From: Anthonomus grandis grandis
Taxonomy: Eukaryota > Arthropoda > Insecta > Coleoptera > Curculionidae
Reading direction: 5' to 3'
DNA length: 64,000 nt
Assembly (NCBI RefSeq): GCF_022605725.1
Contig: NC_065553.1
Span: 62,001 to 126,000, forward strand
Every line of letters begins with the position of its first letter. The first letter of the stretch is position 1. The notes under the pieces are model-generated. The model saw nothing but the letters and a program-made list of their open reading frames with translations, had not been told where the DNA came from and made no database searches. Made by a program: the position numbers and the translations under genes. Below, one piece after another: positions 55,719 to 64,000 of the stretch.

Positions 55719-58700
55719 GTACGTATAATTATTAAATTATTATTTTTCTAATATGAGTTTCTCCAAAAATTGTTTAATATTTCATAATATAGGCTTTATT
55801 AAATTATAAATCTTGGTTCGAAAATGTTGATTATTTTGAATTGGAAGTTTAGTAAATTTTTTTATAATGGTAAATTAGCTATTTAATTTTTGCGCATTTT
55901 GCCACCCTTAATTTACAGTTTTTAGATTTTTATAAAATTTTCCAAAATTTAATGGTTTTTTGGTTTTAAAAAAATGATAATTCCCAAAAATATCCTAATC
56001 TGAATTTGAAGCTCTAGGCTTATTTTTATACAACTATTTTTCAAAATCAACAACAAAAATATTTATAAAAAATCAGATTTTTTTGCAATTTCTATGTTCG
56101 AACTCCTACTTTGTTTTAGCCATAATTAAAACAATTATTCCGTTGATTTTTTTCTTAAGATCTTGGTGCGAATTATATACGAGGATCTCCCCTTATAAAA
56201 TCCGAAACCCATGATCGTATTCGACGTGATATCCAGAATCCAGGATTAAATTTACGAGTGATCGCGGGACTTTTGGTCATCACCAATTCGACTGCTAACG
56301 CTGCCCTGGCCGTTGATGTGAATGCCAATCTTTTTGCCCTTCTAGATGGTAAGAATCCACTTTAATTTTGACCTTATTAGATGTTGTAAAGTGTCTAGTT
56401 TATATCCGAAACTATCAGTTTAGAATTTTGCGAACATGAATATTAAATGGTTATTTATTTTACAAAATTTTACATTAATGAAAAGTTTTGAAAGTAAAAA
56501 CATAAAAGCTAATTGTTAAGAAAATTCCGTGACTTTGATGGTATTTTAGATGTTGAGAAAATTTAAAGTAATTGATTGATGTTTTCATTTATTGACTTTT
56601 AACTGATTTAGACGCCGATTAGAGACGTAAATTTAAATGTTGTAATTTTTATTGATATTATTTGATATTTAAATGATTTTTACGTTAAAATATTGAATAT
56701 AAAAAGCACTCAAAGACGTTAAACTTTTATTTAAATCTTATAGTAAATTCATATCTTTTAAGTTAAATATATGTAATTCCTTTAACTTAAACATTGCATT
56801 TTTTTTATGATATAATTAAGAAAATAATTTTTTCATTAAATTTATGATTTGTGTAACTTTTACATTGACTTCATATCTTTCAAGTTACTTAAGATGTACA
56901 GATCTAAATTTATAAATTGATTCGTACGTAATTTCATTAACTTAAAGGTTGTGAAATATTTCTTAAGATTTCTTTAATTAATTGATTTTTATGAAATTCT
57001 TACATTTTTATTTGCACATCACAACATTATTTTTAAGTTGATTTAAATCATATTTTTAATGATATCCTATATTTTGACATTGATTTACATAGTGACGTGA
57101 ATGCGTTGACTTGGATAATGTAAAAGGTTATAAAAAGTCATTGAATAATTTTTACGTTGTTTTCGTGATTACGTTGATTTAAACATTATCGAATTCTTAG
57201 GAATTTTCACTTTTTTAGTAAATTTTATAAATATTTTTTATTAATTTCGTTATTGAACTATTTCTATATTTGGTAAGTTTTCACCAATTATTTGAATGTT
57301 GATTCTTTTTTATTGTTATCTGTGACTTGTTTAATAATAATTTTCACATGAATCTGTTTTTTTACACTATAGATTTATTGATTTATTTTTACGTGAATTT
57401 AGACAAACTAAAATTGTAGTTTACACTCTAACTTAACACGTTGATTTTGGGATAATTAGGTTAACTTACACTATATAAATATACAAGACATTGATTATGC
57501 CATTGATTTTTTTTGTAATATTTTTATATTGATTTCCATATGATTCCGTTATTTTTACGCTGATTTAAACATTGTAAAATTATCGAGAATTTTCTTATGG
57601 TCTCGTAATTAATAGGTTAATTTTCTTATTGATTTTTACATTGATTATAATTTTAAATTTCTTAAATTTAAATATCTTTTCTTATTATTTATCCCTAATA
57701 TTTTTATTGAATTTGAATTTAAAATAATTTTGTAATTTTTACATTTATTTGATATTGATTCTTAAGTTACAAAGATGTAACAAAGTTGATTTTGCTCCTG
57801 TCTGATGGTGCACTTTTTCATTAATTTTCACGTAATTCCGTTATTTTTACAATTGAGTATTGTAGAACATTTTTAATATTGATTTCTACATGATTACGTA
57901 ATTTAAAGGTTGATTTTCTCATTGATTTTTATGTAAATTTTACATTGATTTTCACATACTTTTATGCTTTAGAGTTCATTTTAATGTAAATATTAAATTT
58001 ATTTTAGAGCAATTTCATGATTTTTATCCTCGTTTTTAATTTGATTTTTACATTGACCTAGATACAAATTAAAAATAAAATGTTAATTTTTTTTGTTATT
58101 TTTATAATATAACATTAATTTGCACGTCTTTCCGTTCTTTTAACGCGAATTTAAATAAAATCAAGTTTTAAATTTAGACGTTGAATTTCATGCTTTTAAC
58201 GTTCTTTTGGTCATCAATTTTTACGTAATCAAAAATGTAAAGAATTTACTCGTGAGTGAATATGATAAAGCTGCGAATTTAGATCTTGATCTTTAATTGA
58301 TTTCAAGCTTTTTACATTAATTTGCTCGTTAATAATTATATTAACTTTTGTTGATATACTTGTATTCAAATGTTTTAAATGATTTTACCATTTAATTTAT
58401 CTTTAATTATTACGTAGACATTACAAGGCTTTAAAAACGCAGTTACTCATTGATTTTTCGTTATTACATAGATTTTCACGGAACTTTATAACTTTTACCT
58501 TGATTTTGACTTTGACTTTAGACATTGTAAAAATATAAAGACATTGATTTTACCATTATTTTTGTTACACTTTCATATTGATTTCCCTGTGTTTTAATTA
58601 TTTTTACGGTTTTATGAGACAGACGTTGCAAAGTTTTAAATTTCAATTATTTGTTTTCATAAATTTAATTATTATATATAGATTTATCTCTAGTTTTTAC

Positions 58701-61700
58701 ATTGATTTTCATGTAATTTGTTTATTTTTTCATAAATTTGTAGTTGACTTTTACATTGAAAAATGAAAAGGGCTTGATTTACCACTGATATTTGTGACAT
58801 ACTAATATTAATTTCCCCGTGATTCCGTCATTTCTACGTTGTTAATTAATTATTAAGTTATTTCATTTATTTTTATTAATTACTTAATTCAATCATTGTT
58901 TTGAAATTGTAAAAATTGAAAAGTAATTTCCACGTCATTTTATTATTTATACGTCGATTTCCAAGACTAACCAACATAATCTGTTTGCACACCATAGAGC
59001 TTCTAGAAATATGGCGAAGTGTTGCAAATGTGAAAAAGCATTTACAGATAAATGCAAGTTTGTCGACTGTGATGACTGTAGGCAACAATTTCATTATGAA
59101 TGTTCAGATCTGACTAGTTCTGAGATCAGAGTCATAGAATTGAAGAATATACGTAGTTTAAAATATTTGTGTACTCTCTGCCTTGAGGGTTTAAAGCTCA
59201 TCCCGGTTCTTCAGAGGCGTATTGAATCTTTGGAGGGAAAACTTAGCTCATTAGAAGCCAACATGACCACCCAATTTAGTGAGGTTATTGATAAAGTGAG
59301 TGATCTGGACAATAACCAACAGCAAGTTAATAATATACCACCTAATACTTCTCAATCCCAGGTCAACGACAGCAATGATTTAATGTAAGAGGTCACGGAT
59401 CGACAGAGGAGAATAAATAATATCATGCTGTTTAATATGGAAATCTTACCACACACTTCAGAAATTACCCAAATATCTAATCTTCTAAATTCAGTTACTG
59501 GCAAGCAAGTGCATGTCTCAGAAGTGATTAAGTTGGGCAGACCAAATAGTAAAGGTCGTAAATGTCTCAAGATAGTTCTATCAAACAATTCTGATGTAAC
59601 TAATGTACTAAAGAACCGGAGCAGGTTTAGCTCTGCTAAGGCGGTTTACGTTGAGGCTGACCTCATTCCTAGTCAGAGGAGTGATCTGCAAAAGGTCAAG
59701 GACGTACTTGAGCATCGGCGATCCAATGGAGAAACAAATCTGTACATCAAGTTTGACAATGGCAGGCCTGTCATCGCCACAAAAACTAAATCCTTCCAGC
59801 ACTTCACACCACCTACATCTTTGTTATCAAAATGTACGTGGCCTCCGCACCAAGACTGATAAGCTTTATACAGGGATCTCCGTGTGCGACTTTGACATCA
59901 TTGCCTTCTCCAATACGTGGCTTCAACCAGATATTCTCGACTCTGAATTGTGTCCAGAAACATTTAGAGTGCTCAGATCTGACAGACAGCTGGATAGAGT
60001 GGCCGCTACTCGTGGTTGGTAGCAGCTTCTCACAACATCCACCTAGAGAGGGTTAACTTGGAAGACATCCTTAACTCCACACCACTTATAGATATTATAG
60101 GTTGTAAGCTCACTTATGGTTATTTTGTATTTTATTTATTTATAATCTATGTCCCTCCTTGCACAACCGAGAGATACTTTGAGACCTTGTGTGAAATAAT
60201 TATGTCACTGGATCTGGTCCACACAAAACGCGTTATGATTGTTGGAGATTTTAATGTTTCGTCTTATCAGACAACCGAAGCTAGCAGTATCAGGTGCAAG
60301 CTTTTGACCAACCTATGCGAGATCTTTGGTCTTAAGCAGTTTAACAATATTCCAAATGTTAATAATAGGCTTCTTGACTTGGTTTTTTCAAATTTCGACG
60401 TCAGTGTCATCAAAAGTATATCACCGCTTATTGACGAAGATTTGCATCATCCTGCTTTGACAATTTCTTTTAAATCGACTTCCCCTCATAAATATAATTC
60501 TTCTATAAGTTCAAATAATCTACAGCAGTTTAACTACAGAAAAGCAGACTTTCCACTGATGTATAATTTATTGCTTGATGCAGACTGGTTGTCCGTCTTG
60601 CAGTCTTCTGACGTTGACAGCGCTTGCAAGGAATTTTACAAAAGACTTGATTCAGCTTTTGCTGCTTCAGCACCTTAAAAACAACGAAAACGACGGCGAT
60701 TTCCAGTATGGTTTTCAAAACAAATTATTTCTAATATCTTTAAGAAGGAAAAAGCATATCGTGATTATAGGTCTTCTCCAACTATTGTTTATAACAGAAT
60801 TCTTCCCCAAGTTCAATCACTACTCTCTGTAGATCAGCACGGTTTTATTCCTAAAAGGTCGTGCATCACTAACCTCTGTAATGTGACTCATTTTATTTCT
60901 TCAGCCTTCGATAGAAAAAGTCAGGTTGATGTGGTGTATACTGATTTCAGTAAGGCTTTCGATCAGATAAATCATAGCATTCTGCTGGAAAAATTGATTA
61001 AGCACTTCAACTTCTCAGAAAGGCTAATTTCGTTGCTTGCTTCATACCTTATTGACCGTCTACAGTTTGTTGAGGTGGAAGGTTGCAGATCTAAGACCTT
61101 TGTTTCAACTTCTGGAGTCCCATAGGGATCCAATCTCGGCCCACTTCTTTTTATCTTTTATATTAATGATCTTATAGAATTGATTTCCTGCCTTAGACTA
61201 GCTTATGCTGATGATCTGAAAATCTTGGACTGCTTGTTCTTACAGAGTAAATTGGACCTAATTAGGGAGTGGTGCAGTCGAAATCAGTTATGTCTTAACA
61301 TCTCGAAATGCTGTGTGATCTCCTTTTACCGAACCAAGGATCCTGTTTTGTCTAATTACAATATAGACAATCAAATCCTCTGTAGAAGTACTTCTATTAA
61401 AGATCTAGGGGTTGTATTCGACGATAGGCTCACATTTGTGCCATATATTGAACAGACAGTGACCTCGTTGAAACTTCTAAGTTTTGTCATTCGAAATAGC
61501 CGACTCTTTAACAACTCAAACTCAATATAACTATTGTACTTTTCCTTTGTTAGATTAAGACCGGAATACGGTTCCTTAGTGTGGTGTCCGTTCTATGAAT
61601 GCCATGTTGGCTACATCGAGAGTGTTCAAAGAAGGGTTTTAAAGTTTTTTATGTTTCGTGAGGATGGAATATATCCTGTTAGGGGACATGATCATGATCT

Positions 61701-64000
61701 GATGTTAGGTAGATTTAATCTGCAATCTCTGGCCATGAGGAGAACAATTCATTTTGTAACATTCTTATGCAAGTTGGTCAATAATCGAATAAATTCTCCT
61801 CCTCTCTTGAACGATATTCTATTTTATGTACCACGATTTGCTTCTAGAGCAAATATCACTTTTGCTTTAGATCGCGCCAGAACTAACATTAGGTTTCAGG
61901 ATCCCGTGAATCAAATGTGCAGAACTGTGCTGTGACATATTTGTATGCTCCATAAAGGATCTAGTTTTGTCTCTGACAAACCAACAGTTACCATAATTCT
62001 TTTTCTCTTCCTTTTTGTTATTTAATTTATAGTAATTTAATACTTGTTTACACTTTCAAAACATTAATTGTAGATTTTCCTGTAACAGGGCTTTGCCTCT
62101 TGGAAATAAACTGCTAAATAAATAAATAAATAAATAGAGGTTAATTTTCTTATTGATTCTTAATTAACTGTATAGATTTTTAATTAACTGTATAGATTAT
62201 AGATTTTTATGTACATTTTACATAAATTTTTGCACAATTTTGTTACTTCTACCTTCTTTTTCAAATTTTATATTTACATTTACCGAAAAAATTAAATTTA
62301 ATGTTCTTTTTACGCTATAGCATTAATTTCCACGTATTTCCGTTATGCTTACATCAACTTAAATAATGTGAACTTTTAAATTTAGACATTGATTTTTATA
62401 TGATTTGGTGATTAATTTTTACGTAATATTTTAATTTTTACATTAATTTCATCATTTTTAAAAAAAATTATAAACCATTTACAAGTGATTATTTAATTTT
62501 TCCATTGACTTAACTATGCTGTAAATTTAGATATTGATTTTTATTTTATTTTAAGCTTTTTAGTCAATTTGCTTACTAATAATTATATTTACTTTTATTG
62601 ATATTGATGCAGATATTGTAAAATCACTATTTTTTCATTGATTTTAACGTGATTTGTTAATTTTTACGTTGTAAAGTTTAAAACTGAGATTGGATTTTTT
62701 ACAATAATTTTGAATAGATGTTATGCTATTAACGCTAATTGTAACTTTTATTCTTACATAGATGTTATGAAGTTTTAAAGACATATTTCTTTATTAATTT
62801 TTTGTAAATGCATAGATTTTCATGTAATTTCAAAATTTTTACCTTGGTATTGACATTAACTTATACATCGTTATATATAAAAACGTTAATTATTTTACAT
62901 TGATTTTTACATAACCTTCACTCTTTAACATAAATTTTCTCGTGTTTTTGTAATTTAGTAATTATTTTAAAATAATTTCAAACTGTAAACGGTAATTCTA
63001 TCAATAATTTTTTACGTTAACTTTGTAAAATTTGAAAATAAAACGTAAAAGTTATTATTGATTTTTACGTAATTTTTACACTTTATATCAATTCTCATGT
63101 TAGTTTGTAATTTTTATTTTAATTTAACTTAAAGTTAATGAATGTTCTTTTTAACTGTAACCATTAATTTCTTAGGTAGACTTAAATTTTGTAAAATAAA
63201 ATAAAAACGTTGAATTTTCTATTGATTTTTACGTAATTTCAACACTTTAACTTTACACATTAAAATGTTAAATAAAAGTAATAATTTCAAACTCTAAACG
63301 TTCATTAAATCTTTAGTTTCTTAAGTATAATTGAACATTGTAACCTTGGATAAAACATTGACTTTTTCATTGATTTGTATATTACTTTTACGTTGCTCTT
63401 TAAGCGATAAGGTGATTTTTACATTTACTTACACTTTGGTCCACAACATGGACTTTTGAGTTTTTTTCTTAATAGAGTAATTTATTTACTTTTTTTTAAG
63501 ATATTGACTTCAGCAAATCTCTATACAGCAATAAATGGTGGCATTTCAACGTTGCCATATGAGTATATACTTATTTAACAGATTATTTTGGAAGTTTTGG
63601 TTGGAAGTAAAGGAAATTTTTTTTTAAATGTCAATTTTTCACCTCAGGTACTTCTGGAAGTGCCACATGCATCAACCTAACAACCGGCAAAGGCATTTAT
63701 CTGCCTGAAGGAGTATGGAAAGCCAAAAGTGGTTCCTTGGAAAACGTTCTGAAATCCTTACCTAAGGGCTTATCGAGTTTGCTTACCAGAAGTGGATGTA
63801 AGCATTTAAAACCTTTTTTATAATAATCAATTCAATTTAAAATGACTTTTAGGCACCGTTGTAACCAGCATAGAATCTGCGAGTAAAAAGGTTCAGCAAG
63901 AGGTATCATCGATTTTAGCTGAGCTATTGACTCTCGCCGACGCAGATTTAATACGAGATCCATCCTTGGGATTAGGTTTGGTTAGCGATATCGTCAAGGA
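55658..64000 (+). CDS. Gene B: tandem paralogue of gene A, 5' four exons (partial)
   Basis: Exons 55658-55718, 56160-56348, 63648-63797 and 63853 to the window end join in frame into 182 residues. The signal peptide MNKQYISLLFSILLGSTYVH parallels that of gene A in length, phase and sequence. Residues about 50-134 follow gene A exon 3: GLLVITNSTANAALAVDVNA against DVLVVANTSAHVAILINATA, FALLDGTSGSATCINL against IVVLLNGTSGAGVAIDL, and GVWKAKSGSLENVL against GLWVSANGSLESWI. A furin-type site RIRR|D (residues 40-44) suggests propeptide cleavage. Intron 2 is 7.3 kb and filled with tandem repeats and a LINE. Function unknown; same kind of secreted protein as gene A. The 3' part lies outside the window. 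Confidence 0.78.
56160..56348 (+). CDS. Gene B exon 2
   Basis: The acceptor TTTCTTAAG precedes 56160 and the donor GTAAGA follows 56348. It encodes DLGANYIRGSPLIKSETHDR, IRRDIQNPGLN and LRVIAGLLVITNSTANAALA to ALLD, leaving one base. It spans the equivalent of gene A exon 2 and the first part of exon 3 without an intron between them. G+C is higher than in the flanks. Confidence 0.8.
56400..58960. repeat. Degenerate tandem repeat in gene B intron 2 (left block)
   Basis: Phrases ATTGATTTTTACGTAATTT, CGTTATTTTTACGTTGATTT and AAACATTGTAAAATT recur throughout at irregular spacing, with a basic unit of perhaps 50-60 bp. Copies are strongly diverged. The same pattern resumes beyond the LINE at 62140. 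Confidence 0.65.
59011..59859 (+). pseudogene. LINE ORF1 with PHD-type zinc finger
   Basis: ATG 59011 opens MAKCCKCEKAFTDKCKFVDC, then DDCRQQFHYECSD and YLCTLC: the Cys/His spacing of a PHD finger. A coiled-coil-like stretch (LQRRIESLEGKLSSLEANMT) follows, then a nonsense TAA at 59386-59388, after which the same frame continues DRQRRINNIMLFNMEI.. with an RNA-binding-type fold (VYVEADLIPSQRSDLQKVKD) to 59859. In an intact element this would be the RNA-binding partner of ORF2. One base change explains the stop. Confidence 0.8.
59788..61935 (+). pseudogene. LINE ORF2: endonuclease and reverse transcriptase, broken
   Basis: The apurinic-type endonuclease start YQNVRGLRTKTDKLYTGI lies in one frame. 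A frameshift at about 60016 leads to the frame of the rest: VMIVGDFNVSS, TNLCEIFGLKQF, then TAA at 60676. Text resumes FPVWFSKQIISNIFKKEKAY and goes directly to VYNRILPQVQSLLSVDQHGF, so about a hundred residues including the first RT motifs are deleted near 60780. YTDFSKAFDQINHS (motif A), SGVP then TAG at 61123 where Gln is expected, GSNLGPLLF, and LAYADDLKIL (catalytic YADD) follow. Another TAA is at 61528, and the natural end is TGA 61933-61935. Confidence 0.85.
62140..63480. repeat. Degenerate tandem repeat in gene B intron 2 (right block)
   Basis: Same phrases as in 56400-58960 (TTGATTTTTACGTAATTT, ACATTAATTTCCACGTATTT, TTTTACATTGATTT) in the same orientation. It continues the array interrupted by the LINE. 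Confidence 0.65.
63648..63797 (+). CDS. Gene B exon 3
   Basis: The acceptor TCACCTCAG precedes 63648 and the donor GTAAGC follows 63797. It encodes GTSGSATCINLTTGKGIYLP then EGVWKAKSGSLENVLKSLPK and GLSSLLTRSG, leaving one base. It continues the gene A exon 3 alignment past the intron. Confidence 0.8.
63853..64000 (+). CDS. Gene B exon 4 (runs off the window)
   Basis: The acceptor GACTTTTAG precedes 63853. With the carried base it starts CTVVTSIESASKKVQQEVSS and continues ILAELLTLADADLIRDPSLG to the last base. No donor is seen before the end of the window. Confidence 0.7.

Larger units (their letters stand above)
58960..62136 (+). mobile_element. Non-LTR retrotransposon (CR1/Jockey type) inserted in gene B intron 2
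   Basis: The element encodes a PHD-finger ORF1 and an endonuclease/reverse transcriptase ORF2 in the same direction as gene B, and ends in a (TAAA)n tail at 62115-62136 preceded by a short untranslated region. It splits one repeat array (left block to 58960, right block from 62140). No clear target duplication was seen. At 3.2 kb it is short for the group because of an internal deletion and probably 5' truncation. Confidence 0.85.

Overview
This is nuclear DNA of an animal, most likely an insect and probably a beetle (inference). The grounds are short exons with GT..AG introns, a very AT-rich background, and a transposon load of mariner, piggyBac, pogo, hAT, BEL/Pao, Ty3/gypsy, Penelope and CR1/Jockey-type elements, nearly all decayed. 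No rRNA, tRNA or CRISPR array was recognised.

Host genes, all on the + strand. (1) 9066-34481: the 3' five exons of a class A (rhodopsin-like) G-protein-coupled receptor, from the end of TM3 to the stop codon. Exon phases join cleanly over 25 kb, and the introns are packed with transposons. The DRY motif reads NHY. The TM1-TM3 exons were not found and probably lie to the left of the window. (2) 40968-49593: gene A, nine exons, a predicted 586-residue secreted protein. It has a signal peptide, then a long core rich in Leu/Ile/Val/Ser/Gly/Asn without cysteine, with cysteines confined to the two ends. I do not recognise the family. (3) 55658 to beyond 64000: gene B, a tandem paralogue of gene A with a matching signal-peptide exon (61 nt, same phase) and a clearly related second region. 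The window ends inside its fourth exon. This tandem pair is the best candidate for an undescribed system.

Layout. 1-3.5 kb: non-coding, with a degenerate tandem array of about 155 bp period. 3.6-7.8 kb: two mariner-type (DD41D) elements and a Penelope 3' end. 9-34.5 kb: the receptor, with an old LINE, a gypsy pol, a two-intron-type DDE transposase pseudogene with an inverted fragment beside it, a tandem array split by transposons, BEL/Pao, pogo, piggyBac and more LINE and gypsy pieces. 34.6-37.7 kb: a second piggyBac carrying a nested 108-bp-arm hairpin insertion and a nested hAT element, each with a target-site duplication. 38-40.9 kb: T-rich spacer. 40.9-49.8 kb: gene A. 50-54.6 kb: a two-copy repeat, a complete but broken pogo element, and a two-intron DDE transposase gene that hosts a MITE in an intron. 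55.6-64 kb: gene B, whose 7.3-kb second intron is a degenerate tandem repeat split by a CR1/Jockey-type LINE.

Nothing in the sequence links the receptor functionally to genes A and B. All assignments come from reading translations and motifs by eye; no database search was possible.
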